From NCBI RefSeq assembly GCF_003584135.1, contig NZ_QXFI01000008.1, positions 111,088 to 175,087 on the forward strand: DNA of 64,000 nucleotides. Reading direction: 5' to 3'. The DNA is from Flagellimonas pelagia (lineage in GTDB: Bacteria > Bacteroidota > Bacteroidia > Flavobacteriales > Flavobacteriaceae). Positions 27,346 to 36,445 of this stretch are shown here, piece after piece. The position numbers were made by a program, and so were the translations under genes. How positions within the stretch are numbered: the stretch's first letter is position 1; each line of letters opens with the position of its first letter. The notes under the pieces were generated by a model, which saw only the letters and a list, made by a program, of their open reading frames with translations, had not been told where the DNA came from and did no database searches.

Positions 27346-27897
27346 TTATTTTAAATAATATCGAATTCCAGCACCGACTAATAGAACAGCATTATTCAGA
27401 TTACTATTAAGGTAATAGAACCCGCTAATAGGAACAAACAACGAAAAAGAATCCGTTAAGTAAAAATCCATTTCAAAAGAAGCAAATCCACCATAGATCA
27501 TCCCACTTTTGGGGATTTGGTACCCATAGACAACATCCATTTCACCTTTGTTGATGTACTCATAACCCGTGGATGCCCCACCACCGAAATACATAAATAG
27601 GCCTCTATTTGGGCGAGACAGTACAGTAGTAAAATATCCAAGGTTCAAAAGGTAATCCTCATAGGGAAACTCAACTGTTGCATCTGGTTGTTCAGTTGAA
27701 AACACAGCAGTGATTGACAGATGCACGTAATCTGTAACGCTACGATAATTATTGACACTAAAGCTTATGCCATAACCATTTGCCTTATAGCTTGGGGCCA
27801 ATCCAAAGGAAAAATCACCTCTTTGCGATTGCACTTCTTGAATCGGAGAAATCAAAAGTACCAACAGAGCCAAGTGGTATAAATATTTCTTCTTCAT
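27346..27897 (-). CDS. TraO-like conjugal transfer family beta-barrel protein
   Basis: A 183-residue secreted protein with signal peptide (MKKKYLYHLALLVLLISPIQEVQSQ) and a small barrel-like body. The C-terminal half resembles conjugal transfer protein TraO of Bacteroides conjugative transposons as I recall it: a GYExxNxGE element (GYEYINKGE), a following IYGGFASFEMDFYLTDSF stretch corresponding to 'IYG...FExYLTD.F', and a terminal GAGIRYYLK. Length (TraO about 190) also fits. No other transfer gene is nearby, so it would be an orphan. The assignment is from remembered motif pattern; an unrelated outer-membrane beta-barrel is the alternative. Confidence 0.5.
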   Translation of the reverse strand: MKKKYLYHLALLVLLISPIQEVQSQRGDFSFGLAPSYKANGYGISFSVNNYRSVTDYVHLSITAVFSTEQPDATVEFPYEDYLLNLGYFTTVLSRPNRGLFMYFGGGASTGYEYINKGEMDVVYGYQIPKSGMIYGGFASFEMDFYLTDSFSLFVPISGFYYLNSNLNNAVLLVGAGIRYYLK

Positions 27898-28290
27898 TCT
27901 TATTTGAAGATTGGGTCACCAGATAAATGGAACAAAACATTAAATCGAAATGGAGAGCTTGGGTCAGGTGCTCTTGAGGTTGAAGTAAATCCTTAAACAT
28001 ATGAACTGAAACCGAACATGTTCAAGTCATGAACCAAATTAAACAAAAAATAGGACAAATGGAATTGCTTACACAAATATTCTGAAACAAGTATCAGTAA
28101 TTTACATATTTGATAGGATGTTTTTTCAAAGGACAAGACCAATTTAATTGACATACCGCAGTGGATCATTCCGAGCAGATTGCCGGAGTTTTTTCATTTT
28201 ACCCCAATCCGAACTTCACCTATATTTTTCAATAAAGTCTTCTAATCCGTTTTATTTGCTAACTTTCTGGTATTCAATCGAATTTATATC
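27898..28290. other. Gene-free interval containing a degenerate terminator copy
   Basis: No credible coding region. The only feature seen is the terminator-like repeat at 28169-28200. The rest is AT-rich and would hold the promoter of the minus-strand TraO-like gene and that of the serine hydrolase; neither has a clear -33/-7 pair. Confidence 0.5.
28169..28200 (+). repeat. Degenerate second copy of the rpoD terminator
   Basis: Its right arm and tail (28178-28200) match 27192-27214 with one internal mismatch plus a difference at the last base. The left arm is diverged (CATTCCGAGCAGATT versus ACTCCGGCTGATT) so the stem is weakened. The two copies bracket the TraO-like gene. Confidence 0.6.
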
Positions 28291-29559
28291 ATGAAACAAA
28301 TACCACAACTTTTTTTCATTGCCTTCTTGGCCATAGAAATGGGCATAGCTCAAGAAAACACCCAATCCATTATAACTGAAGTGGCCATAAAAAGATTGGA
28401 TTCGACCCTTAAAAGCTTTGTGGACAACAGGGACGTAGCCGGAGTATCCGCACTCATCTATGAAAAAGGGGAAGAAGTTTATTACAATGCCTTTGGATAT
28501 GCCGACCTAAAGAAACGAAAACCTATGGAGCGCAATACCTTGGTGCAGATCTACTCCATGACCAAGCCAATAACAGGAACTGCGTTGATGAGTTTGTACG
28601 AGAAGGGAAAGTTCAAGTTGGACGACCCATTGGAAAAATATGCACCAGAGTTTGCCAACATGCAGGTGTACAAAGGTGTCGATTCTACCGGAAAAATGAT
28701 TCTGGAGCCTATCAAACGACCCGTTACCATCAGGGATATTACAAGGCATACAGGTGGTTTCACGACTAGAAATGATATCCCAAGATTGAGTACAGCCCTT
28801 CGCCTTGCAGACCCTTTTAACTGGGAAAACAATCTGGACCAAATGGCCGCAAGGTTGGGAAGGGTTCCCCTATGGTTTCAACCAGAAGAAAAATGGGAGT
28901 ATGGCCCATCCGTTGATATACAGGCTTTTCTGGTGGAACGCATTTCTGGCCAACCCTATGCGGAATACCTGCAAGAGCATGTACTGGGCCCCTTGAACAT
29001 GAAGGAAACCCGATATTTTGTACCTAAATCTGATCAAAAAAGAATGTCGGCAACCTATTCCCATGATAATCTGGGTTTTTTGGACCAACAGGATGACCAG
29101 GAATCCCACGCATACAATTATGGAAAATGGAAACTTACACCAGGCGGATGGGGCCTGACCTCAACCTTGGACGATTACATGACATTTGCCCAGATGCTGG
29201 TAAACAAAGGATCATTGAACGGTGTAAAAATTCTTGAACCTGAGACCGTAGAGTTGATGGCCACAAACCATCTGGATGAAAACATCAAAGATCGATCTTG
29301 GTTGCCCAGTAAAGGACAGATGGGATTTGGGATAGACTTTGCCGTCAGGTTGAGACCACCTGCCTCAACAAAGGAGAACAATGGGGTTGTCGGCGAGTTT
29401 TTCTGGGATGGGGCCGCAAGTACCCTCTTTTGGGTAGACCCGGTAAACAAGCTTACTGCTGTTTTCTTTGTTCAGATATTTCCCTTCAATGGAACTTTGC
29501 ACAAAAAGTTCAGGGACGCTGTTTATGGGCCGGTTTCCATCGGAAGCACGGGAAATTAA
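28291..29559 (+). CDS. Serine hydrolase, class C beta-lactamase/esterase family
   Basis: A 422-residue exported serine hydrolase. A signal peptide (MKQIPQLFFIAFLAIEMGIAQ) is followed by a beta-lactamase-class-C/DD-peptidase fold. The nucleophile motif is SMTK (SxxK) in VQIYSMTKPITGTALM, and the second-motif tyrosine is probably in WEYGPSVDIQAFLVERISGQPY. The later GVVGEFFWDGAASTLFWVDP block is common to EstB-like esterases of this superfamily. Real substrate unknown; antibiotic hydrolysis is not implied. Confidence 0.88.
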   Translation: MKQIPQLFFIAFLAIEMGIAQENTQSIITEVAIKRLDSTLKSFVDNRDVAGVSALIYEKGEEVYYNAFGYADLKKRKPMERNTLVQIYSMTKPITGTALMSLYEKGKFKLDDPLEKYAPEFANMQVYKGVDSTGKMILEPIKRPVTIRDITRHTGGFTTRNDIPRLSTALRLADPFNWENNLDQMAARLGRVPLWFQPEEKWEYGPSVDIQAFLVERISGQPYAEYLQEHVLGPLNMKETRYFVPKSDQKRMSATYSHDNLGFLDQQDDQESHAYNYGKWKLTPGGWGLTSTLDDYMTFAQMLVNKGSLNGVKILEPETVELMATNHLDENIKDRSWLPSKGQMGFGIDFAVRLRPPASTKENNGVVGEFFWDGAASTLFWVDPVNKLTAVFFVQIFPFNGTLHKKFRDAVYGPVSIGSTGN

Positions 29560-29602
29560 GGTAAGCTCCACTTCAAAACAGGATATTGATTTAACATTTC
29601 AC

Positions 29603-29610
29603 TACCTTTG
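29603..29610 (+). promoter_or_regulatory. -7 box (TACCTTTG) of rpe
   Basis: A perfect TAnnTTTG box 24 bases before the rpe ATG at 29634. Confidence 0.5.
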
Positions 29611-29633
29611 TATGGAACAATTTTGGTCCACTC

Positions 29634-30293
29634 ATGAGCAAAAAAATAATAGCACCTTCCCTTTTGGCATCTGACTTTGCCAATCTCCAACATGAAATAG
29701 AAATGGTGAACCAAAGTGAGGCCGATTGGTTTCATTTGGATATTATGGACGGGCTGTTCGTTCCCAATATTTCCTTTGGAATGCCTATAGTGGAAGCCAT
29801 TGCCAAGTATGCCAAGAAACCTTTGGACACCCATTTGATGATCGTGGATCCCGACCGTTATATCAAAACCTTTGCGGATTTAGGGGTAAACCACTTAACG
29901 GTACATTATGAGGCATGCCCACATCTACATCGCACTTTACAAGCTATTAAGGCAGAAGGCATGAAGGCCGGTGTGGCCCTTAATCCACATACTTCCATCA
30001 ATCTTTTGGAAGATACGATCCAAGATATAGACATTGTGATCGTGATGAGTGTAAATCCGGGTTTTGGTGGTCAATCCTTTATTGAGAACACCTATCTAAA
30101 GGTACGCGATCTTAAAAACTTGATCGAAAGGAAAAATTCCAGTGCCCTGATCGAAATTGATGGTGGGGTAAATGCGACCAATGCAAAAAAGTTGATCGAC
30201 TATGGGGCGGACGCCTTGGTTGCCGGTAGTTTTGTGTTCAAAAGCGAACATCCAACCGAAACCATCAAACAACTAAAAGAAGTAATAGCATAA
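29634..30293 (+). CDS. rpe: Ribulose-phosphate 3-epimerase
   Basis: A 219-residue TIM-barrel epimerase of the pentose phosphate pathway. Catalytic motifs are clear: PSLLASDFANL, DWFHLDIMDGLFVPNISFG, DTHLMIVDPDRY, VMSVNPGFGGQSF and EIDGGVNATNA. The last base of its stop is the first base of the ypdA ATG (TAATG), so the two are coupled. Confidence 0.97.
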   Translation: MSKKIIAPSLLASDFANLQHEIEMVNQSEADWFHLDIMDGLFVPNISFGMPIVEAIAKYAKKPLDTHLMIVDPDRYIKTFADLGVNHLTVHYEACPHLHRTLQAIKAEGMKAGVALNPHTSINLLEDTIQDIDIVIVMSVNPGFGGQSFIENTYLKVRDLKNLIERKNSSALIEIDGGVNATNAKKLIDYGADALVAGSFVFKSEHPTETIKQLKEVIA

Positions 30294-31258
30294 TGCAGGA
30301 ATTTGATGTTGCCATCATCGGGGGCGGGCCCATTGGTATTGCCTGTGGATTGGAGGCAAAAAAACAGGGATTGAGCTACATCATCATCGAGAAGGGGCCT
30401 ATTGTGAATTCCCTTTTCAACTATCCGGTGAACATGCAATTTTTCTCCTCTTCCGAAAAATTGGAAATCGATGAAATCCCTTTCATCAGCAAGGAAGCCA
30501 AGCCCAAACGCAACGAGGCCTTGGAGTATTACCGTAGGATTGTAACCTCCAACCAATTGAATATCCATCTGTTTGAAACAGTGTTGAACGTGGAGAAGCA
30601 AGGGGATTTCTTTTTCGTGGACTCCAACAAAGACCAATACCGCGCCAAAAATGTGGTGGTGGCCACCGGATTCTATGATCTACCCAATAAAATGAACGTA
30701 CCGGGTGAAGATTTGCCCAAGGTATCACATTATTATAATGACCCCCATTTTTATGCCAGTCAAAAGTTGGCCGTTATCGGTGCGAGCAATTCTGCCATTG
30801 ATGCCGCTTTGGAATGTTGGCGCAAAGGTGCCGAGGTCACTTTGATCATCCGCGGTCCAGAAGTGGGCCAACGTGTAAAATATTGGGTACGGCCCGATAT
30901 CATCAACCGGATTGAGGAAGGCAGTATCAAAGCCTATTACCATGCAACAGTCAAGGAAATCACGCCATCCGAAATCATCATCAACACCCCAGAGGGTGAA
31001 GTGACCTTGGAAAACGACTTTGTTCTGGCCCTTACCGGCTATATGCCCAATTTTGAATTTTTGGAAAAACTGGGCATTGAACTCTCAAAAGATGAGAAAC
31101 GTCTTCCCTCCTATGATCCTGAAACCATGGAGACCAATATTCAGGGGCTTTTCTTGGCTGGCGTGATCTGCGGCGGGATGGAAACCCATAAATGGTTCAT
31201 TGAAAACTCCCGGATACATGCACCAATAATCATGCAGGCAATTCTGAACAAAAATTAA
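30293..31258 (+). CDS. ypdA: YpdA/Bdr-type bacillithiol disulfide reductase-like flavoprotein
   Basis: A 321-residue FAD/NAD(P)-dependent oxidoreductase. The FAD-binding motif is IIGGGPIGIACGLEAKKQG, the NADPH motif AVIGASNSAIDAALECWRKGAEV, and the family-specific NYPVNMQFFSSSEKLEI segment is present. YpdA reduces bacillithiol disulfide in Firmicutes; Bacteroidetes homologues are believed to act with the same thiol, though no bacillithiol genes are in this window. It lacks a thioredoxin-reductase CxxC pair, as expected for YpdA. Confidence 0.9.
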   Translation: MQEFDVAIIGGGPIGIACGLEAKKQGLSYIIIEKGPIVNSLFNYPVNMQFFSSSEKLEIDEIPFISKEAKPKRNEALEYYRRIVTSNQLNIHLFETVLNVEKQGDFFFVDSNKDQYRAKNVVVATGFYDLPNKMNVPGEDLPKVSHYYNDPHFYASQKLAVIGASNSAIDAALECWRKGAEVTLIIRGPEVGQRVKYWVRPDIINRIEEGSIKAYYHATVKEITPSEIIINTPEGEVTLENDFVLALTGYMPNFEFLEKLGIELSKDEKRLPSYDPETMETNIQGLFLAGVICGGMETHKWFIENSRIHAPIIMQAILNKN

Positions 31259-31304
31259 TCAGAATCGATAAGTTAAGGCACTTACATTTCATTTCTTAAA
31301 TCCT

Positions 31305-31312
31305 TATCTTTA
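31305..31312 (+). promoter_or_regulatory. -7 box (TATCTTTA) of the TlpA-like gene
   Basis: A one-mismatch TAnnTTTG box, 24 bases before the ATG at 31336. Confidence 0.4.
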
Positions 31313-31335
31313 AAAGAATTAAAGCAGGATTTATA

Positions 31336-32220
31336 ATGAGATGCCATCTTAGGTCAATTACCAGTAACAGGTTCCTAGGGACTTTTCTTGTTCTTATTTC
31401 CCTGAACATTCTTTCTTGTAAAAATGGACAAAAGGAAGAAATGGATGCAGTAGAATCGGAAAATCCTTCTTTAATATCCCAACCATCAACGGAACCAAAC
31501 GTAATTCTTTCCTCCCAAATTGATTTAGGTGAACTTGAATCCAGTTTTATGAAATGGTGGAACTACCATGCCGACAACATTTCTCTTAACACCAATTTTA
31601 TTGGAATTGACCAAGACTCAACAGAAATTGATTCAAACCAATTTCTGGATAAACTGGCAACAGGTAAGTTCATCCCCTTAAAAATAAAATCTGTAGATGG
31701 AACGGACTGGTATCAATTGCGAGAACTTTCGATGAATGCAAATCAAGATATTGGTAAAACCATCAAAAATGAAGCTCAAGATTTACTTAAAAAACAACGT
31801 TTAGTAAAAACCTTATTCCCTGAATTCGATTTCATAGATATAAAGGGAACCCATTTTACGAACGGAAATACCGCGGGCAAAACATTAATCATCAAAACCT
31901 GGTTCATTAATTGTGTTGCCTGTGTGGCAGAGTTCCCAGAACTGAATGCATTTGTGGAAAAGAACGAAAACAGCCAAGATTTCATTTTTCTAAGCCTTGC
32001 TACAGACTCAAAAGAAGAGCTTCAAAAGTTCTTGGCACGTAAAGAATTTAAATATAAGGTCATCCCTGATCAGAAATCGTTTATTTTAAATGAATTGAAA
32101 TCCAACTCATACCCTACTCATTTCATCATCAATAAAAATGGAGAAATAGAGAAAATTACCAACAAGGCATCAGAAATGATTTCGTACTTGGAAGGAAACA
32201 AAATATCAATGACTAGATAA
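31336..32220 (+). CDS. TlpA-family thiol-disulfide oxidoreductase lipoprotein
   Basis: A 294-residue lipoprotein (signal ending [11 protein letters not shown], acylated Cys about residue 29). After an N-terminal domain of about 110 residues without recognised family comes a thioredoxin-fold TlpA/AhpC-TSA domain with the redox pair in [12 protein letters not shown] (CxxC) and the cis-Pro element [14 protein letters not shown]. It would reduce or oxidise periplasmic thiols. It sits directly before gpx, consistent with oxidative-stress or thiol homeostasis. Confidence 0.85.
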   Translation: MRCHLRSITSNRFLGTFLVLISLNILSCKNGQKEEMDAVESENPSLISQPSTEPNVILSSQIDLGELESSFMKWWNYHADNISLNTNFIGIDQDSTEIDSNQFLDKLATGKFIPLKIKSVDGTDWYQLRELSMNANQDIGKTIKNEAQDLLKKQRLVKTLFPEFDFIDIKGTHFTNGNTAGKTLIIKTWFINCVACVAEFPELNAFVEKNENSQDFIFLSLATDSKEELQKFLARKEFKYKVIPDQKSFILNELKSNSYPTHFIINKNGEIEKITNKASEMISYLEGNKISMTR

Positions 32221-32222
32221 AA

Positions 32223-32705
32223 ATGAAAACCATGACCTTTTACGACTTTGAAGCAGAACGATTGGACGGCAACATGGAATCCATGGCCATCTACAAGGGT
32301 AAGACCGTAATTGTGGTGAACACCGCCAGCAAATGTGGATTGACCCCACAATATGAGGGATTGGAAAAACTGTATGAAACCTATAAAGACCAAGGATTGG
32401 TGATCTTGGGGTTTCCGTGTAACCAATTTGGAGGCCAGGAACCCGGCACCACAGATGAAATACAGGAATTTTGCCAGTTGAATTATGGTGTGAGCTTTCC
32501 CATGTTTGCCAAAATAGAAGTGAATGGGAAGAATACACATCCTATTTTCAAATACCTTAAATCAGAGTTGAGCGGGCTTTTGGGCAGTAATATCCAATGG
32601 AACTTTACCAAATTCGTGGTGGATAAAAAGGGTACTCCCGTAAAACGCTTTGCCCCTATCAGCACCCCAGAATCCATGGAAGATTATATTAAGGAGATTT
32701 TGTAA
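32223..32705 (+). CDS. Glutathione peroxidase-family thiol peroxidase
   Basis: A 160-residue cytosolic peroxidase of the Gpx/BtuE family. The active-site motif [19 protein letters not shown] carries the peroxidatic Cys, followed by [14 protein letters not shown] with Gln and a second Cys (possible resolving Cys), and the Trp-Asn pair in [12 protein letters not shown]. The Cys (not selenocysteine) form normally uses thioredoxin rather than glutathione. It starts two bases after the TlpA-like stop. Confidence 0.94.
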   Translation: MKTMTFYDFEAERLDGNMESMAIYKGKTVIVVNTASKCGLTPQYEGLEKLYETYKDQGLVILGFPCNQFGGQEPGTTDEIQEFCQLNYGVSFPMFAKIEVNGKNTHPIFKYLKSELSGLLGSNIQWNFTKFVVDKKGTPVKRFAPISTPESMEDYIKEIL

Positions 32706-32717
32706 CAGATATTTTCA

Positions 32718-33761
32718 TCAGGTTACCCTTAACTGTGCCTGAAGCATTCCATTTGCTTTCAGCATTGCCCTACCATCCTTAAAACTGAGGTACGAATGTC
32801 CTTTTTGGTGGTTGAGGATGCTCACTTCGTTCATCATACCCCAGTGTCGCGTAACTTCTCGCCAAGCCCAAAAAAGCGAATGCTCAGGGTCATAAATGTG
32901 GGTAGCTTCCCCCCCTGCCCCATTGATTTCGATCACACTGAAATTTTTTCCCTCACACAATTCTTCAAAGGTATTGTAAAGCACATCCAACCGACCATAA
33001 TGAAAATCTTTCATCGGGCCACAAATGCCGTTGATGGTCTTGACCAAACCTTCATTGATGAGATGGCTGATATCCACAAATTTAGCACCACGGGTGTGAC
33101 TTCCGTAGGGAACCAAAATAAACTCCTCGCCATTGGCGATTACCTTGTTCAACCCAACCCCAAACTTTCTTTTTAGGGTCTTTAATTGCAAATGGCTTCT
33201 CGGATTGCTTTTGATGAGTTCCAACAGTGTGCTTGACCCATCTCCAACAACCGATAGAAACTCCTTGGAGACCACTCCTGTAATCTTCCCCTGCTCTTCA
33301 TCCGGTTTGCGCACATAGAAAACACCTACTTCTTTCCTGTAGGGAATGAGTTCCTGCACCAAAAAGTTGGAGGGGCTCCATGAAACATAGTTTCGGAACT
33401 CATCCTTGTTGTGGATTTTTTCCACACCGAAAGCTTTCATGCCGATATCGGGTTTTGCGATAAAAGGAAACCCAATATCCGATGCCAATACCCTTTCCAA
33501 AGCCTTTTCCGGAGATTGGTCCTTGGGAATAAAAACGGTTTTGGGAATAAATTGTGGAGGAATCATCTTATAGATTTCCATTTTGGATTCCATGGCCATG
33601 CCGCCATTCTTCATGGCCGGATTGGCCGCATTGAAAAAGAAAAGGGAACGGGCCTTGAAGGAATAATATAACCAAACAGGAAATAATGGGTAATACACCA
33701 TCCAGAAGGGCCAATATTCCCAATTCGTAATCCTATGCCATATCAATTTTAGGGAATCCAT
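32718..33761 (-). CDS. ATP-grasp domain protein (D-Ala-D-Ala ligase-like)
   Basis: A 347-residue protein. The N-terminal 45 residues are Trp/Tyr-rich and hydrophobic (WEYWPFWMVYYPLFPVWLYYSF), suggesting membrane association. The rest is an ATP-grasp ligase fold: FPFIAKPDIGMKAFGV nucleotide-binding lysine segment, FLVQELIPYRKEVGVFYVR, and the metal-binding FSVIEINGAGGEATHIYDP near the end. Substrate unknown. Such proteins occur next to capsule, peptide and glutathione-like ligation genes; here neighbours give no clue. It is convergent with gpx. Confidence 0.8.
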   Translation of the reverse strand: MDSLKLIWHRITNWEYWPFWMVYYPLFPVWLYYSFKARSLFFFNAANPAMKNGGMAMESKMEIYKMIPPQFIPKTVFIPKDQSPEKALERVLASDIGFPFIAKPDIGMKAFGVEKIHNKDEFRNYVSWSPSNFLVQELIPYRKEVGVFYVRKPDEEQGKITGVVSKEFLSVVGDGSSTLLELIKSNPRSHLQLKTLKRKFGVGLNKVIANGEEFILVPYGSHTRGAKFVDISHLINEGLVKTINGICGPMKDFHYGRLDVLYNTFEELCEGKNFSVIEINGAGGEATHIYDPEHSLFWAWREVTRHWGMMNEVSILNHQKGHSYLSFKDGRAMLKANGMLQAQLRVT

Positions 33762-33766
33762 GGGGT

Positions 33767-34483
33767 CTACAGTATTAGTTGACGGGAAGAAAAAGGAACC
33801 TCATAGATCTTATCGTTCAACAGATCCACATGGCGCATCAAGGTTTCTTCCTCATCCAGAACCACTTGGGTAACACTGAATGTTTTCAGGCCAGTTTCCC
33901 GATCAATGATGAAACCGTTCTCAAAATCATCATGGTTGTTGGAATGAAAATTCAATACATCCTGTGGTTTGATCAAGGTATTCTCCTTCGTAAATCCATG
34001 AAATAACCCAGCCCGATGTTCGATTACAGCATCCTGATAAAGGGTGGCAGAGGACCAAATATGGTTTTGGGACTTGTCCAATGGTCTGAAATATTTTTGG
34101 TTGCCATCCCACCTGAACTCCAACAATCTAGAGTTGAACAACACCAAAGTAAAAGGCTCTATCTGACAGAGATCCATCTGCTCCAGCACCCTTTCCGGGT
34201 TTTTGGAACTGATGACATCCAAAACAATGAGTCCACGGCTTTTGGCATAGTTTCCATTCGGCAAGTGCCCAACAAAAGCACCGTTCAGCAAAACGGCCAC
34301 TACCCCTACTTCGTTCACCGCAAACCACGTACCCCCTGCCTTGAGATCTTTCGGGAACAAGACCTTCATAGAACCGATGGTCTCTTCCTTGGGTTCAAGG
34401 GACCTCGGGCGGGATATATGTTCATCCCTATTGGAGGTGATCAAATAAGTATCACCCTTTGGTATGAAGCTTACTGTGCACAT
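33767..34483 (-). CDS. NRDE/TANGO2-family protein
   Basis: A 238-residue protein of the NRDE (TANGO2) family, named from its signature near the N-terminus (MCTVSFIPKGDTYLITSNRDEHISRP). The N-terminal Cys2 next to Met1 is consistent with an Ntn-hydrolase-like nucleophile after Met removal; this is inference. The mammalian homologue is linked to lipid/heme handling. Its first codons overlap the end of the DinB-like gene by 13 bases. Confidence 0.87.
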   Translation of the reverse strand: MCTVSFIPKGDTYLITSNRDEHISRPRSLEPKEETIGSMKVLFPKDLKAGGTWFAVNEVGVVAVLLNGAFVGHLPNGNYAKSRGLIVLDVISSKNPERVLEQMDLCQIEPFTLVLFNSRLLEFRWDGNQKYFRPLDKSQNHIWSSATLYQDAVIEHRAGLFHGFTKENTLIKPQDVLNFHSNNHDDFENGFIIDRETGLKTFSVTQVVLDEEETLMRHVDLLNDKIYEVPFSSRQLIL

Positions 34484-34956
34484 GTTTCCCTGTATTGCAT
34501 GGTGGACGGGGCCACTCCAAAAGAATCTGGAAGTTGTAGACTGGTAAAATGTTCAATGCCCACTTTGATAAGAGCATGATGATGAATGGTATGCTCCAAG
34601 TTATACATCACTTCCCTAAAATAATTGGAATCCAAACAGGTTTCGGAACCCGCCAGGTCATAGCTGATCTTGATGGTTTTATTGGGACGGTCCAATTGTG
34701 CCTGTATGTATTCCAATTGCTCAATGGCAAAGGAAAGGTCCTGTTCAATTTTCAGGTCACGCTCCCTTCGGTCGTAAGAGACATCGGCCGTTTCGTAACC
34801 GTTCAACAAACAGAGGTACAGTTCAATAATATGGCGTGTATGTTGCCCAATGGTAGAGTTGGAAAGTACACTACATGACTGTGAATAACAATCCTTTGGA
34901 AGTCCCAGCAGGACCTCTTTGAATTGCTCTAAGGTATCCAAGGAAGATTTGAACAT
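34471..34956 (-). CDS. DinB-like four-helix protein
   Basis: A 161-residue putative metal-binding four-helix-bundle protein of the DinB/YfiT superfamily. Three conserved His appear in suitable places: NSTIGQHTRHIIELY (first ligand region) and LEHTIHHHALIKVGIEH (the paired His). Members act as thiol-dependent transferases, for example with bacillithiol, which would fit the nearby ypdA; this is inference. It begins two bases from the LysE-like gene stop and overlaps the NRDE gene. Confidence 0.8.
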   Translation of the reverse strand: MFKSSLDTLEQFKEVLLGLPKDCYSQSCSVLSNSTIGQHTRHIIELYLCLLNGYETADVSYDRRERDLKIEQDLSFAIEQLEYIQAQLDRPNKTIKISYDLAGSETCLDSNYFREVMYNLEHTIHHHALIKVGIEHFTSLQLPDSFGVAPSTMQYRETCAQ

Positions 34957-34958
34957 GG

Positions 34959-35627
34959 TTATTGGATTTTGTATTTAGTTCGCTTTTTGATGAATAGGAA
35001 CAAAAGATAGAAAGAAAATCCAAGGTACATGCACCCCATTAAAAGATTCGTCATCCTATTGTATTGTCCATAATTGTTGAAAATATATTTTCCCGCGGTG
35101 ATAAAAACACCCAGTGCCGACCAAGTACCCAAACCAATTCCCATTAAATAAAAGGTATGATGGGCACCTGTGGATTGTAAGACACCCCTATTGTCCAGTA
35201 TTTTGTTCCAAGAAAACCAAAATGGAAGCTGCAGGGGATTCAGAGCACTCAACAAGAGCCCTAAAACAAAGGTGGATTTGATCTGGGGTAAAATCGAAGC
35301 TTTGGAGCTTGCCCCAGTAATACTTGATGAGTCCAAAAAACTGGATATGGAAAGGTACAACAGCAAAAGAATGCCCAAAGGCAGTAAAAGACGTACAAGT
35401 TGGTCCCCAAATTGCAACCTTTCATGGCCATAAAGGGTAAGCCTAACCATAATGAGTTCCACAAGAACCACCGCCAGTGCAAACCAAAAAGCCGGCATTG
35501 CTCCTTGTGCGGCCGAGATATCAAAGGCGGTTAGGTTCAAGGTTCCAAAAGGCAATGCCCCCAAGAAACTTATCAATAACCCAGATAAAAAGACCTTTGC
35601 GAGTTGAACCATACCGGAATTTTCCAT
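34959..35627 (-). CDS. LysE-family-like transporter
   Basis: A 222-residue protein with six hydrophobic segments and the family opening GLLISFLGALPFGTLNLTAF. LysE-type transporters export amino acids and related compounds. An in-frame ATG at 35693 would add 22 residues without hydrophobicity; MENSGMVQLAKVFLSG at 35627 is a more natural start. It is followed by the DinB-like and NRDE genes in one run. Confidence 0.75.
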   Translation of the reverse strand: MENSGMVQLAKVFLSGLLISFLGALPFGTLNLTAFDISAAQGAMPAFWFALAVVLVELIMVRLTLYGHERLQFGDQLVRLLLPLGILLLLYLSISSFLDSSSITGASSKASILPQIKSTFVLGLLLSALNPLQLPFWFSWNKILDNRGVLQSTGAHHTFYLMGIGLGTWSALGVFITAGKYIFNNYGQYNRMTNLLMGCMYLGFSFYLLFLFIKKRTKYKIQ

Positions 35628-35700
35628 GAAATGTCCCTTCAAGACCAGTAATGAGTTGAAGGTCACATGCTTTTTTGACGTAAAATCTTCCAAAAAGTTA

Positions 35701-36153
35701 CTAATTCTTGATTTTTTCCCAGTTTACATCTGCTTTGGCTTGCAGGTCATCAGGAGATTCCTTTAGCCAAAGGTTCAGTGTATTGGTGTTCCCTGAATTA
35801 TAGAACAGGTACAACTTGCCATCCCTGATCTCGAAGGTTTTGGGATTCACATTGACCTTCTTTCCAGAAACGGCCACGGCATAAGCACAGTATCCGCCAT
35901 ATTCGGGCAAATACATTTTGGGTGCAGCTTTGAATTTCTTCAAATTAGTTGCGTTGGAAAACTTGTACTTCACACCATCATACTCGGCAGTAAACTCTTT
36001 TTGGCCTTCCAAGGCCTTGCCGTCAAAATAGGAAACCACATCATACCCATTGGCCGCGTAGCCCTTTTTGGTATTGTAGTCGATGCTTTGTGCATGGGTC
36101 AGGGCTCCTATCGCCAAGAAAAGAGCTAAAATCGTTTTTTTCGTTTTTTCCAT
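35701..36153 (-). CDS. Secreted YHS domain protein
   Basis: A 150-residue protein with a signal peptide (MEKTKKTILALFLAIGALTHAQ) and a YHS domain (NGYDVVSYFDGKALEGQKEFTAEYDGVKYKFSNATNLKKFKAAPKMYLPEYGGYCAYAV), a small fold associated with metal or copper proteins. The Cys in GGYCAYAV is typical of this subgroup. Function unknown. It lies 292 bases upstream and divergent of the sulfur operon, separated by the regulatory region with two palindromes. Confidence 0.88.
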   Translation of the reverse strand: MEKTKKTILALFLAIGALTHAQSIDYNTKKGYAANGYDVVSYFDGKALEGQKEFTAEYDGVKYKFSNATNLKKFKAAPKMYLPEYGGYCAYAVAVSGKKVNVNPKTFEIRDGKLYLFYNSGNTNTLNLWLKESPDDLQAKADVNWEKIKN

Positions 36154-36340
36154 TGTCCCGTAATTAAATTGAGTGGATATGGAAAATTTAGTCCCAAGAG
36201 GAAAGTATTCCTTTCAATAAGATTGAAAAAATTCATGAAAACATGCAAATTTCCCCCATCTCCCCTATTTCTCAAAATAGCTTCCCATAAATGCCAAAAC
36301 CTTCAAAAACAACCACATCAGATTGATTAACAATACCTTA

Positions 36341-36356
36341 TGTAACTTAAGTTACA
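36341..36356. promoter_or_regulatory. Perfect 16-bp palindrome upstream of the sulfur operon
   Basis: TGTAACTTAAGTTACA reads the same on both strands. The arms TGTAAC/GTTACA with a four-base centre have the size of a Crp/Fnr-family site. It lies 32 bp (centre to centre) upstream of the second dyad. Confidence 0.6.
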
Positions 36357-36374
36357 CAAGTTTGTGCCCGAAAC

Positions 36375-36417
36375 TGACAATTGTCATATTCGCCGATCTG
36401 CCCTTTGAGTACTTTTA
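36375..36417 (+). promoter_or_regulatory. Activator dyad and -7 box of the sulfide operon
   Basis: Palindrome TGAC-AATT-GTCA (36375-36386) followed by TAT, then TACTTTTA (36410-36417) as the -7-like box. The box starts 29.5 bp from the dyad centre, which puts the dyad near -42, the usual position of a class II Crp/Fnr-type activator. The same layout stands before hyaA and, mirrored, before hypA. Confidence 0.6.
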
Positions 36418-36445
36418 CCAAAGTAAATCACACAATCTAGATATC

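Noticed and set aside
28291..29559. Antibiotic-resistance beta-lactamase
   Set aside because: The fold is shared but the motifs are those of esterase-like serine hydrolases; nothing indicates beta-lactam hydrolysis.
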